Positions 6,739 through 15,154 of a stretch of 33,433 bases of DNA are shown piece by piece. Each line of letters starts with the position of its first letter. The stretch's first letter is position 1. The notes beneath the pieces were generated by a model, which saw only the letters and a program-made list of their open reading frames with translations, ran no database searches and was not told where the DNA came from. The DNA is from Aquimonas voraii (GTDB lineage: Bacteria > Pseudomonadota > Gammaproteobacteria > Xanthomonadales > Xanthomonadaceae). The DNA is taken from assembly GCF_900101825.1 (NCBI RefSeq), contig NZ_FNAG01000018.1, positions 9,230 through 42,662 of the forward strand. The letters are read 5' to 3'. The position numbers and the translations under genes are program-made.

Positions 6739-7928
6739 GCGCGCACCTCCGCGCCGAACACCAGCGAGCAGTTGTTGCCGCCGAAGCCGAAGGAATTGTT
6801 CATCGCATAGCGCACCTCGCCGCGCGTGTTCTCGCGCAGGATCTGCGGGCCGCAGGCGGGGTCGGGGTCGTCGCAGTTGAGCGTGCCGGGCATCAGGCCC
6901 GACTCGATGGCCTCGATCGCGATCAGGCTCTCGACGATGCCGGCGGCCCCCAGGGTGTGGCCGGTGTAGGCCTTGGTCGAGCTCGCGCGCAGGCGCTCGC
7001 CGAACAGGCGCGCCACCGCGCCGGCTTCGATCTCGTCGTTCTTCGGCGTGGCCGTGCCGTGCAGGTTGAGGTAGTCGATGTCTCCGGGCTCAAGCCCCGC
7101 GCGGGTGATCGCCGCCTGCATGCACAGCCGCGCGCCCAGGCCTTCCGGGTGCGGGCTGCTCATGTGGTGCGCATCGGACGACTCGCCGTAGCCGAGCAGT
7201 CGCGGGCCCGCGCCCTCGCGTTCGAGGATCGCGTAGCCGCCAGCCTCGCCCAGCGACAGCCCGTTGCGGGCCACATCAAACGGCCGGCACTGCGATGCTG
7301 ACACCAGACCCAGCGCATTGAAGCCGAACAGCACGCTGCCGCAGAGGGTGTCGACGCCGCCGACGAGTGCCGCATCGACCACACCGGCCTGGATCAGGCG
7401 CGCCGCTTGGGCGAACACCTTGGCGCTGGACGAACACGCGGTGGCCACGGTCACGCAGGGCCCGCGCAGGCCGGTGGCGGCGGCGAGAAAGCTGCCCAGC
7501 GAATGCGGCGTGTGGATGATCGGGCGGTGCAGATCGGCCGGGAAGCGATCGCCATCGAGGCGGGTGTAGGCCTCTTCCGAGGCGCCGATGCTGGACGTGC
7601 TGGTGCCGATGATGATCGCCACGCGCGTCGCCCCGTAGCGTTCGCGCAGGGTGTCCACCCGCGCCGCCACGCCGTCCTGCTGCAGGGCGAACCAGGCCAG
7701 GCGGTTGTTGCGGCAGTCCCAGCCCATCAGCTCGGCGGGCAGCTGCAGGTCTTCCAGGCCGTCGACGCGGCCAATCCAGGTCTCCAGCGGATGCGCGGAG
7801 AAATCATTGCGGCGCAGCCCGCTGCGGCGTGCCGCCAGCGACTCGCGCATCGTGTTCAATCCCGCTCCACAGGCGGTAGTCAGGGTGCGGGCGGTAATCG
7901 CCAGCGGCGGCATGGCTGCAGCAGACAT
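6735..7928 (-). CDS. Beta-ketoacyl-ACP synthase (FabF-like, aryl-polyene type)
   Basis: A 397-aa condensing enzyme with the complete Cys-His-His triad: Cys165 in VATACSSSAK, His290 in NLHGTATPKND and His324 in KAYTGHTLGAAG, plus the C-terminal NNSFGFGGNN loop. It would elongate the ACP-bound acyl chain by decarboxylative Claisen condensation, followed by the FabG-like reductase at 485-1213. It is the first gene of a four-gene minus-strand operon with overlapping junctions. The start at 7928 is favoured, though an internal ATG at codon 6 is possible. A perfect TATAAT lies 32 bases upstream. No ACP or dehydratase gene is in the window; the rest of the cluster must be elsewhere, perhaps left of base 1. 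Confidence 0.9.
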   Translation of the reverse strand: MSAAAMPPLAITARTLTTACGAGLNTMRESLAARRSGLRRNDFSAHPLETWIGRVDGLEDLQLPAELMGWDCRNNRLAWFALQQDGVAARVDTLRERYGATRVAIIIGTSTSSIGASEEAYTRLDGDRFPADLHRPIIHTPHSLGSFLAAATGLRGPCVTVATACSSSAKVFAQAARLIQAGVVDAALVGGVDTLCGSVLFGFNALGLVSASQCRPFDVARNGLSLGEAGGYAILEREGAGPRLLGYGESSDAHHMSSPHPEGLGARLCMQAAITRAGLEPGDIDYLNLHGTATPKNDEIEAGAVARLFGERLRASSTKAYTGHTLGAAGIVESLIAIEAIESGLMPGTLNCDDPDPACGPQILRENTRGEVRYAMNNSFGFGGNNCSLVFGAEVRA

Positions 7929-7960
7929 CAGCTCAGGGTGTCCTCATCGAATAGCGGCGG

Positions 7961-7990
7961 ATTATAGAGAGACGGGATTCGGGATTCGGG
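7961..7990 (-). promoter_or_regulatory. Promoter of the ketosynthase operon (perfect -10, repeat-occupied -35)
   Basis: On the minus strand a perfect TATAAT sits at 7961-7966. At the expected -35 distance (16-18 bp spacer) there is no TTGACA; the sequence there is CCGAAT/CGAATC, the first units of a heptamer array. Predicted transcription start is near 7954, about 26 bases before the ATG. Promoter strength may therefore depend on the repeat or on an activator. Confidence 0.55.
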
Positions 7991-8045
7991 ATTGGGGATT
8001 GGGGATTGGGGATTGGGGATTGGGGATTGGGGATTGGGGATTGGG
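7976..8045. repeat. Heptamer array: (GATTCGG)2 (GATTGGG)8
   Basis: Ten contiguous heptamers run from 7976 to 8045, giving regularly spaced GGGG-ATT-GGGG tracts on the plus strand. The array begins 10 bases upstream of the -10 box of the pigment operon. Related degenerate heptamers occur at 8490-8505, 9589-9600, 11346-11376 and 14350-14379, always at gene borders. There is no spacer/repeat architecture, so it is not CRISPR. Confidence 0.93.
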
Positions 8046-8054
8046 GGCGGAGCC

Positions 8055-8486
8055 GGGCGACGCGTTTGCGCGGCATGCCGCGCGCGTCGCCGAGCGCCCC
8101 GAGCGCTGCGCTCTGCGGGAACTCGCATAAGGTGGGTCCCGGCCCCTCATGGCCCTAGCCACGCGCTACCTCAGGCCCGCTCCCGCAGCCGGAACACCCT
8201 GCCGAAGACCCTCGGCGCCAAGGCCATGGCGTGCCGTGCTGAAACGTCGCCGTGCGCTCGCGCGACGCGCTGTGAACAAGGACAATGCGCGGCGGCGTGC
8301 GCACCGTGCCAAGACGCTCGCGCGCGTTCACGAATCCCCGCCCGGCCCTCGCGCATGGCGCTCGGGGGTTCGTCGACACGCGCGGCATGCCGCGCAAACG
8401 CGTCGCCTGGCTCCGCCCCCGGCCCTCGCGCATAGCGCGCGGGCGTTCGGCGACACGCGCGGCATGCCGCGCAAACGCGTCGCCTC
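8055..8486. repeat. Three copies of a GCGCGGCATGCCGCGC palindromic element
   Basis: The 16-base perfect palindrome occurs at 8068-8083, 8380-8395 and 8457-8472. Asymmetric flanks (AAACGCGTCGCC) show that the first copy is inverted relative to the other two. The latter are direct repeats 77 bp apart that also share upstream sequence. The first and second copies additionally share a CGGCTCCGCCCC-like flank. The rest of 8084-8507 is gene-free; candidate ORFs there are Arg/Ala/Pro-rich and non-conserved in appearance. The layout resembles REP/BIME-type clusters. Confidence 0.75.
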
Positions 8487-8507
8487 ACCCCAAATCCCGA
8501 CTCCCAA

Positions 8508-9194
8508 GTGTCCTCCCGCCAAGCCCACCGTCTGCGTCTCCTGCGCGATACCGATGCCCTGCAGGGTCTCGTGGTCGCCCTGCTGCTGCTGGCCGCGACC
8601 GGAGGCCTGCTCTACGTCTATTACGCGATCCGGGTCTGGAATCTCGCACGCCGCGCGCCGGCCTGGCCGGATCTCGATCCGCAGCGGCCGGCGCGTTTGC
8701 TGCTGTTCGGGAAACGCTGCGAAGACGGTGAGCCCGACAGGGACTTCCAGCAGCGCATCCAGCGCGCGCTGAGCCTGGCCGGCCGCCATCCCCAGCTCGA
8801 ACTGCTGCTGCTGGGCGGCGGGCCGCATCCGACCGAGGCCGAAGTGGCCGAGCGCGAGCTGCGCGCCGCGGGGCTGGGTGCGCAGGCCCGCATCACCCTC
8901 GAGGACCAGTCGCGCGACACGCTTGAAAACCTGCGCCACGCGCGCCTGCTGCTGCGCCAGGGCGAGGGCGACGTGCTGCTGTTGTCCAGCCGCTATCACC
9001 TCGCCCGCTGCAGCCTGTTTGCCCGTTGGCTGGGCATCGAGCACCGCCTGTGCGCGGCGGAAGAGCGCTGGGCGCCGAGCTGGAGTGAACGCGGTCGCCT
9101 GCTGCTGGAGGCGGCCTACATGGTGTGGGTGGAATGCGGGCGCGCCTGGGCCCGTCTGCTGCGCAGCGAACGGATGCTGGCCAAGGTGAGTTGA
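8508..9194 (+). CDS. YdcF-like DUF218 membrane-anchored protein
   Basis: A 228-aa protein with one N-terminal membrane helix (about 19-41, LVVALLLLAATGGLLYVYYAI) and a DUF218 domain. LLLLGGG, the acidic/Ser/Asn motif LEDQSRDTLENL, and LLSSRYHLARCSLFARWLGI match the conserved blocks of that family (E..S..T.EN and the YH..R segment). Members are linked to envelope biogenesis or nucleotide-related binding, but the reaction is unsettled. The only upstream start in frame is GTG 8508, with no good ribosome binding site, so the N-terminus is tentative. It is monocistronic: repeats lie on both sides. Confidence 0.78.
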   Translation: MSSRQAHRLRLLRDTDALQGLVVALLLLAATGGLLYVYYAIRVWNLARRAPAWPDLDPQRPARLLLFGKRCEDGEPDRDFQQRIQRALSLAGRHPQLELLLLGGGPHPTEAEVAERELRAAGLGAQARITLEDQSRDTLENLRHARLLLRQGEGDVLLLSSRYHLARCSLFARWLGIEHRLCAAEERWAPSWSERGRLLLEAAYMVWVECGRAWARLLRSERMLAKVS

Positions 9195-9276
9195 GCATCG
9201 CGGGCCCGCGGACTGGCCTCGTGCGCTGCGGCGGTCGCGAGAATCCTCGGCCAAGGGCCCCCCACCGCGCTTTGCT

Positions 9277-9301
9277 CCCCTCCCCCCTGGTGGGGGAGGG
9301 G
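9277..9301. repeat. CCCCTCCCCC / GGGGGAGGGG hairpin after the DUF218 gene
   Basis: Perfect 10-base arms (9277-9286, 9292-9301) with a 5-base loop lie 80 bases after the stop of the DUF218 gene. The element is related to that at 252-285. It could terminate weakly, but no T-run follows. Confidence 0.6.
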
Positions 9302-9373
9302 TCGGGGGAGAGGGGGCAGAGCTTGCCGCGAGCCCACGACGTGGACTCACACCCGCGCCTTGGAACTGCGGCA

Positions 9374-9604
9374 GTGTTGGGCCGCGCTGCGCTTGGCCCA
9401 AGCTACGTCGGCTCGCTTGACCCGATCTACATCGCCTGAGCCTGCAAATCGAGGCGCCGGCGCGTCGCTGACGGCAGGGTGCTTCTTGTAGGTGGGTGCC
9501 GAGCGCAGCGAGGCCCAACGTCGCGCGCGCTAGGGTCAAAACAGACCATTGATGCGCGCCGGCAGGCCTGCCGAGCCTACGCTTCGAATCCCGAATCCCC
9601 GCTC
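9374..9604. repeat. Intergenic repeat remnants
   Basis: This gene-free stretch contains a TTGGGCC...GGCCCAA hairpin (about 9377-9401), a GTAGGTGGGTGCCGAGCGCAG segment at about 9488 typical of Xanthomonadales intergenic repeats, and heptamer remnants CGAATCCCGAATCCCC at about 9587-9602 just before the aldo/keto reductase stop. Nothing coding is supported here. Confidence 0.5.
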
Positions 9605-10636
<1,032 letters not shown>

Positions 10637-10776
10637 GCGGAAGCTCCTCGGGAGTGGTTCGCGAAGCCTGCCATGCACTGCGTTAGGCCAGCGGCAACAC
10701 AGAGCAGCTCATGCTTGGGGCACTTCCGGATCAGGTGCATTTCGCTGCGGCTTCCCTCGCTGCGCAGGCGTTCCTT

Positions 10777-11169
10777 TCAGGCGGCACGCAGGCGCCGCAG
10801 CCGCAGCAGGGCGATCAGGGCCAGCGTCGCCAGCACCACTTCTACAGCCAGCGCAAACCACAGGAAGGGCGTGGCTACGCCGCCGGCGAGCATGCCGATC
10901 GCGCGTCCGATCGCGATGCCGCCGTAAGCGCCCAGCGCAAGCAGCAGGCCGTAGGGGCGATGGCGGGCGCCGAAGTCCGAGGCCAGAATCAGCGCGCCCA
11001 CGCCCAGCTCGAAGCCACCGTAGAACGCGCGCAGTTCAGCGGCGGCGAGATCGCCGCTCAACACGATACCTGTCGCCGCGAGCGTGCCCAGCGGATCGAG
11101 CATGAAGGCCGCACCGAAAGCGATGAAGCCAAGGCCCGACAGCCAGAGCACGATGCGCGCGAATCCCAT
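10777..11169 (-). CDS. DUF4345 family four-helix membrane protein
   Basis: A 130-aa, very hydrophobic protein with four predicted membrane helices: VLWLSGLGFIAFGAAFML, ELGVGALILAS, YGLLLALGAYGGIAIGRAIGML and FLWFALAVEVVLATLALIALL. The spacing of conserved-looking AAAELRAFYGGFELGVG and GAYGGIAIGR fits DUF4345, a family of inner-membrane proteins of unknown role. GGGAGA six to seven bases before ATG 11169 supports the start. It may share a transcript with the aldo/keto reductase downstream, but the 140-bp gap makes that uncertain. Confidence 0.78.
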   Translation of the reverse strand: MGFARIVLWLSGLGFIAFGAAFMLDPLGTLAATGIVLSGDLAAAELRAFYGGFELGVGALILASDFGARHRPYGLLLALGAYGGIAIGRAIGMLAGGVATPFLWFALAVEVVLATLALIALLRLRRLRAA

Positions 11170-11345
11170 GAAGCGTCTCCCGCTGAACGTGGGCGCAGGA
11201 TGGAGCAGTGCGGATCAATCCGGGGTGAGGGGATGAGGGCTATCGCCGCGTCCGAACCACCCCCACGAGACTGCGAGGCTTTCTGTGGCGCCGAGTTCAA
11301 GTGCCCCTGCCTTCGGCAAGCGAGGGAGGCCACCGGGCGCCTTGA

Positions 11346-11376
11346 CGAATCCCGAATCCCGATTCACGAATCCCGG
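11346..11376. repeat. Degenerate heptamer repeats upstream of rsgA
   Basis: CGAATCCCGAATCCCGATTC followed by ACGAATCCCGG is the complement of the heptamer found at 7976-8045. It lies where the -35 region of rsgA would be expected. Confidence 0.6.
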
Positions 11377-11391
11377 CCTGCAAGCCCTGCG

Positions 11392-11405
11392 TACAATCCG
11401 CCGCA
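11392..11405 (+). promoter_or_regulatory. -10 box of rsgA with apparent leaderless start
   Basis: TACAAT (11392-11397) is followed by seven bases and then the rsgA ATG at 11405, so transcription would begin at or next to the start codon. No Shine-Dalgarno sequence is present. No TTGACA-like -35 is seen; that region holds heptamer repeats. Confidence 0.45.
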
Positions 11406-12454
11406 TGCATATCACCCCCGAACACCTGGCGCGTCTGCGCGGCATGGGCTGGCGCGAGGACGCGCCGGCGGCGTACGCGTACGCCGAAGCGAGCGAGGGT
11501 CGACTGGCCCGGGTCATCGAGCAGCACCGTTCGGGCTATGTGGTCGACGACGGCGAGCGCGAGTTTCCCGCGCAGGCGCCGGCGCCGTGGACGCGCAAGG
11601 GCTTCGCGCCGGAGCAGCGCGCCGCGGTCGGCGACTGGGTGCGCTTGAAGGAGGACGAGGACCTGATCCTCGATTGGCTGCCGCGCTTCGGCGTGCTGAA
11701 GCGGGCGGCGGCGGGCGAGCACTACAAGCAGCAGCTGATCGCCGCCAACATCGACCGCGTGCTGGTGGTCTGCGGCCTCGATGGCGATTTCAACCCGCGC
11801 CGGCTGGAGCGCTACCTGGTACTGGTGCGCGGCTCGGGTGCCGAAGCGGTGTTCGTGCTGACCAAAGCGGACCAGCTCGACGGCGAGGATGTCGAGATGG
11901 CGATGGACGTGCTGCAGCCGCTGGAAGAGGCCGGCGCGCGCCTGATCGCGCTGAACGCGCGTTCGCTCGACTCGGTGAGGGTGCTGCATCCGCTGCTGGG
12001 GCCGGGTATCACCGCCGTGCTGGTCGGTTCCAGCGGCGCCGGCAAGTCCACGCTGACCAACGCCCTGCTGGGCATCGAGCGGCAGAAGACCAATGCCGTG
12101 CGCGCCAACGACAGCCGCGGTCGCCACACCACCACCCACCGCGCCCTGCTGCGCCTGCCCTCGGGCGGCTGCCTGATCGACACGCCCGGCATGCGCGAGC
12201 TGAAGCTGACCGGCGAGGAAACGCTGGACCGCAGCGGCTTCGACCGCATCGAGGAGCTCGCTGCGCACTGCCGCTTCCGCGATTGCCAGCACGAGCGCGA
12301 GCCCGGCTGCGCGGTGCGGGCCGCGCTGGAGGCCGAGGAGATCGATCCGGGCGCGCTGGCCAACTACCGCAAGCTGCAGGGCGAGCTGGAGCAGGCGCGG
12401 CAGGTGCTGAAGCAGCGCGAGCGCCAGGGCCCGCGCGGCCCGCGGCGGCGCTGA
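11405..12454 (+). CDS. rsgA: Ribosome small-subunit assembly GTPase RsgA
   Basis: A 349-aa circularly permuted GTPase that acts in late 30S subunit maturation. After an OB-fold-like N-terminus (about 35-110), the G motifs occur in permuted order: TKAD (G4), SSGAGKST P-loop (G1, about 209-216), a Thr-rich G2 in RHTTTHR, and DTPG (G3). The C-terminal zinc-binding module is CRFRDCQHEREPGC, starting at Cys289. Length and order fit the family. ATG 11405 is the only sensible start and has no ribosome binding site, consistent with a leaderless message. The next gene on this strand is trpE, 294 bp on; the gap shows no convincing feature except the trpE promoter. Confidence 0.96.
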   Translation: MHITPEHLARLRGMGWREDAPAAYAYAEASEGRLARVIEQHRSGYVVDDGEREFPAQAPAPWTRKGFAPEQRAAVGDWVRLKEDEDLILDWLPRFGVLKRAAAGEHYKQQLIAANIDRVLVVCGLDGDFNPRRLERYLVLVRGSGAEAVFVLTKADQLDGEDVEMAMDVLQPLEEAGARLIALNARSLDSVRVLHPLLGPGITAVLVGSSGAGKSTLTNALLGIERQKTNAVRANDSRGRHTTTHRALLRLPSGGCLIDTPGMRELKLTGEETLDRSGFDRIEELAAHCRFRDCQHEREPGCAVRAALEAEEIDPGALANYRKLQGELEQARQVLKQRERQGPRGPRRR

Positions 12455-12707
12455 GCGCAGAGCGCCTGGCAAAGTCGCGACCGCAGCCCAGGAGCGCGTG
12501 GGCGATGGCGCCGACCCCGGTGAACAAAAATGGGGCCGCCACCGCGTCTGCATGAGGGCGCTCCGGGCGAGTCCGGGCGTTCAGCGGGCAGGGCACGACG
12601 GTATGCCGGCCGTCGACGTGCCGTGGCTTCGCGCGCAAGGCCTTGCCCCGCCGGCTAGTCGAATCCCGCCCTGCGGCTTCCGCTGCACCTCGCGCGCGGC
12701 GGGCCGC

Positions 12708-12716
12708 TGGCATACT
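12708..12716 (+). promoter_or_regulatory. Candidate extended -10 promoter of trpE
   Basis: TGG-CATACT (12708-12716) forms an extended -10 with the TGn motif, 32 bases upstream of the trpE GTG. No recognisable trp leader peptide or attenuator hairpin is seen between them. Confidence 0.35.
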
Positions 12717-12748
12717 CCGCCCCCTTTGCTGCCACGCGACGCTGCCCC

Positions 12749-14224
12749 GTGATTACCGCCGCCGAATTCGATTCGCTCGCCGCCCAGGGCTACAACCGCA
12801 TCCCGCTCGTACGCGAGCTGCTGTCCGACCTCGACACGCCGCTGTCGGTCTATCTGAAGCTGGCCGACGGTCCGTATTCCTATCTTTTCGAGTCGGTGCA
12901 GGGCGGCGAGAACTGGGCGCGCTATTCGATCATCGGGCTGCCGGCGCGGCGCGTGTTCAGCCTGCGCGGCAGCACGCTGAGCGTCGAGGATTGCGGGGCA
13001 GTGGTCGAGACCCGCGAGTTGGGCGATCCGCTGGCCGAGATCGAAGCCCTGCGCGCGTCGTTCAAGGTGCCCAAGCTGGCCGGCCTGCCGGCCTTCACCG
13101 GCGGCCTGGTTGGCTACTTCGGCTTCGAGACCATCGCCTGGATCGAGCCGCGCTTCGGCGCGTGCGACAAGCCCGACATGCTGGGCACGCCGGACGCGCT
13201 GCTGATGCTGAGCGAAGAGGTTGCGGTCTTCGACAACCTGCACGGCAAGCTCTATCTGGTCGTGCATGTCGATACCGCCGAGCCGCAGGCGTATGCGCGC
13301 GGTGTGCGCCGGCTGGATGCGCTCACCCACCGCCTGCGCATGGGCGCGCCGAGCTATCCGGAAGTGCTCGATCCGTCGACGGTGTCCGAGGCTGACTTCG
13401 TCAGCGGCTTCACCAAGGAGGGCTTCCTCGCCGCGGTTGACCGCTGCAAGGACTACATCCGCGCCGGCGACATCTTTCAGGTGGTGCTGTCGCAGCGCCT
13501 GTCGATCCCGTTCAAGGCGCGGCCGGTGGACGTGTACCGCGCGCTGCGCGCGCTGAACCCCTCGCCCTACATGTACTTCCTCGATCTGGGCGCCACCCAG
13601 ATCGTCGGCTCCTCGCCGGAGATTCTGGTGCGTCTGGAGCAAGGTCGCATCACCCTGCGCCCGATCGCCGGCACCCGTCCGCGCGGCGCCACGCCTGAAG
13701 AAGATGCGGCGCTCGAAGCCGATCTGCTGGCCGACCCCAAGGAGCGTGCCGAGCATCTGATGCTGATCGACCTCGGTCGCAACGACGTCGGTCGGGTGTC
13801 GAGAACGGGCAGCGTCAGCGTGCCCGACAAGTTCATCATCGAGCGCTATTCGCACGTGATGCACATCGTCAGCCAGGTCGAGGGCGATCTGGCCGAAGGC
13901 CTCGATTTCGGCGACGTCCTGCGCGCGACCTTTCCGGCCGGCACGGTCAGCGGCGCGCCCAAGATCCGCGCGCTCGAGGTCATCCAGGAGCTGGAGCCGG
14001 TCAAGCGCAACATCTATTCGGGGGCCGTGGGCTACCTCGGCTGGCACGGCGATGCCGATACCGCGATCGCGATCCGCACGGCGGTGATCCAGGACGGCCG
14101 CCTGCACGTGCAGGCGGGCGCCGGCATCGTGTTCGACTCCGACCCCGAGAAAGAGTGGGAGGAGACGCTCAACAAGGGCCGCGCGCTGTTCCGCGCGGTG
14201 GCGCGGGCGGCGGGCGGGCTGTAG
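12749..14224 (+). CDS. trpE: Anthranilate synthase component I
   Basis: A 491-aa chorismate-using enzyme for the first step of tryptophan synthesis, working with a TrpG glutaminase not present here. The N-terminal [21 protein letters not shown] is the tryptophan feedback-binding region. Catalytic blocks include [34 protein letters not shown] and the C-terminal [17 protein letters not shown]. The family also contains PabB, but FESVQGGE and the overall pattern favour TrpE. The start is GTG 12749, without a ribosome binding site. It is separated from any trpG/D/C gene in this window: downstream comes a convergent cupin gene, so trp genes are split or lie outside. Confidence 0.95.
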   Translation: MITAAEFDSLAAQGYNRIPLVRELLSDLDTPLSVYLKLADGPYSYLFESVQGGENWARYSIIGLPARRVFSLRGSTLSVEDCGAVVETRELGDPLAEIEALRASFKVPKLAGLPAFTGGLVGYFGFETIAWIEPRFGACDKPDMLGTPDALLMLSEEVAVFDNLHGKLYLVVHVDTAEPQAYARGVRRLDALTHRLRMGAPSYPEVLDPSTVSEADFVSGFTKEGFLAAVDRCKDYIRAGDIFQVVLSQRLSIPFKARPVDVYRALRALNPSPYMYFLDLGATQIVGSSPEILVRLEQGRITLRPIAGTRPRGATPEEDAALEADLLADPKERAEHLMLIDLGRNDVGRVSRTGSVSVPDKFIIERYSHVMHIVSQVEGDLAEGLDFGDVLRATFPAGTVSGAPKIRALEVIQELEPVKRNIYSGAVGYLGWHGDADTAIAIRTAVIQDGRLHVQAGAGIVFDSDPEKEWEETLNKGRALFRAVARAAGGL

Positions 14225-14349
14225 CCAGGCTCTCGAAAGGTTCAACGCTTCGGTTGTTGGACTCCGATTGCCGAGGCTCTCCAGTGGTCGAGCTCACCCG
14301 AGCGTTGCTGACAGGACTCGTCCCCGGCGCTCACCGAAGTGCGCCGCTA

Positions 14350-14397
14350 CGAATCTCCAATCCCGATTCCCGAATCCCGGCGCGCCGCAGGCGCGCC
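14350..14397. repeat. Heptamer remnants and GGCGCGCC-GCA-GGCGCGCC hairpin
   Basis: CGAATCTCCAATCCCGATTC and CCGAATCCC are degenerate heptamers. They are followed by two GGCGCGCC blocks (14379-14386, 14390-14397) that pair and are each self-palindromic. The pair ends at the last base of the cupin stop codon, between the convergent trpE and cupin genes, and may serve as a shared end structure. Confidence 0.55.
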
Positions 14398-14981
14398 TAC
14401 ACCATCACCCGCCCATGCACCCGCGCGATCCGCGGCCGCACGCGCCAGCGCTTCTCGCCCTCGGTGCGTTCGAACAGGCGATAGCTCGGCAGGGCGCCGC
14501 CGTGAAGGTGCAGGGTGATCGCCCAGTTCTGGCTGCTCAGATTGCGACAGCGGTGGGCCAGGTTTTCGCTGCGCTCGAACCACAGCGCATCGCTCTCGCC
14601 CAGCCAGGTGATCTTGCGCTGGCTCGGCGGCTCTCCCTCGGCGCCGATCGCGTATTCCTGTACTTCCAGCGAGCCCTGCAGCACGAGCTCCATGCCATAG
14701 TCGCCGCTCATCGAATTGACCGGCGTGACGTGACCGGGCGGCCAGATCAGCAGGCTGGCGCTGAAGGCCGGGCGCTTGGAGTCGAGGATCAACAGGCGGG
14801 TGAAGCCACGCTGGGCGCGGCCGCGCAGGCCATTCAACTGCTGCTCGTAGCGGCCGTCGGAGCCGAGATGGACCACGGCGCCCAACTCGCGGGCGAGCCA
14901 GGCCAGATCGGGCTTCGGGCCGCGGACGCCGTCTTCCAGCACCGAACGCAGCAGGGAAACCAGTCGCGGTGTGCGTGCCAT
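14397..14981 (-). CDS. Cysteine-dioxygenase-like cupin with degenerate metal site
   Basis: A 194-aa single-domain cupin. SLLIWPPGHVTPVNSMSGDYGMELVLQGSLEVQEY (76-110) and LAHRCRNLSSQNWAITLHLHGG (141-162) align by eye with the two metal-binding blocks of type I cysteine dioxygenase. The first block normally reads TPIHDH; here it reads TPVNSM, so two of three histidine ligands would be Asn89 and Met91, while His143 in the second block is kept. It may have lost the iron site and be a binding or regulatory protein, or be a different cupin. AAGGAG seven bases before ATG 14981 sets the start. It lies downstream of fadE, separated by a hairpin. Confidence 0.6.
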   Translation of the reverse strand: MARTPRLVSLLRSVLEDGVRGPKPDLAWLARELGAVVHLGSDGRYEQQLNGLRGRAQRGFTRLLILDSKRPAFSASLLIWPPGHVTPVNSMSGDYGMELVLQGSLEVQEYAIGAEGEPPSQRKITWLGESDALWFERSENLAHRCRNLSSQNWAITLHLHGGALPSYRLFERTEGEKRWRVRPRIARVHGRVMV

Positions 14982-15101
14982 GAAGCGCTCCTTGCGCATG
15001 ACCGGAGCATAGGAAACCACCCGTAGCGTTAAGCCCCCGGTAAGCCGGTGAGGACTTGATGTTTGTTTACGCCGGCGCTTCCATCCGCGACCGGTCAAAC
15101 G

Positions 15102-15130
15102 CACAGCCCCCGCGCGGGGCGGGGGCTGTG
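15102..15130 (-). terminator. Candidate terminator after fadE
   Basis: A perfect 10-base inverted repeat (CACAGCCCCC at 15102-15111 with GGGGGCTGTG at 15121-15130, 9-base loop) begins 25 bases beyond the fadE stop in its direction of transcription. The following GCGTTTG is only a weak T-run, so termination may be partial. Confidence 0.55.
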
Positions 15131-15154
15131 GCTTGCCGCTTGAACGGGCTGGGC

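Noticed and set aside
7976-8045. A CRISPR array.
   Set aside because: The repeats are contiguous 7-mers without spacers, and no cas gene is nearby.
8149-8507. Small Arg/Ala/Pro-rich ORFs between the heptamer array and the DUF218 gene.
   Set aside because: They translate palindromic repeats, lack binding sites and overlap in several frames.
10711-12555. A 614-aa plus-strand frame across DUF4345 and rsgA.
   Set aside because: It is out of frame with RsgA, whose permuted GTPase motifs are unambiguous, and is low-complexity Arg/Ala/Gly.
12455-12748. A membrane-like minus-strand peptide (APFLFTGVGAIAHALLG) after rsgA.
   Set aside because: No start, binding site or conserved context; likely chance in GC-rich DNA.
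12749-14224. TrpE could be PabB (aminodeoxychorismate synthase).
   Set aside because: The N-terminal [17 protein letters not shown] tryptophan-site pattern and length fit TrpE better; phylogeny would settle it.
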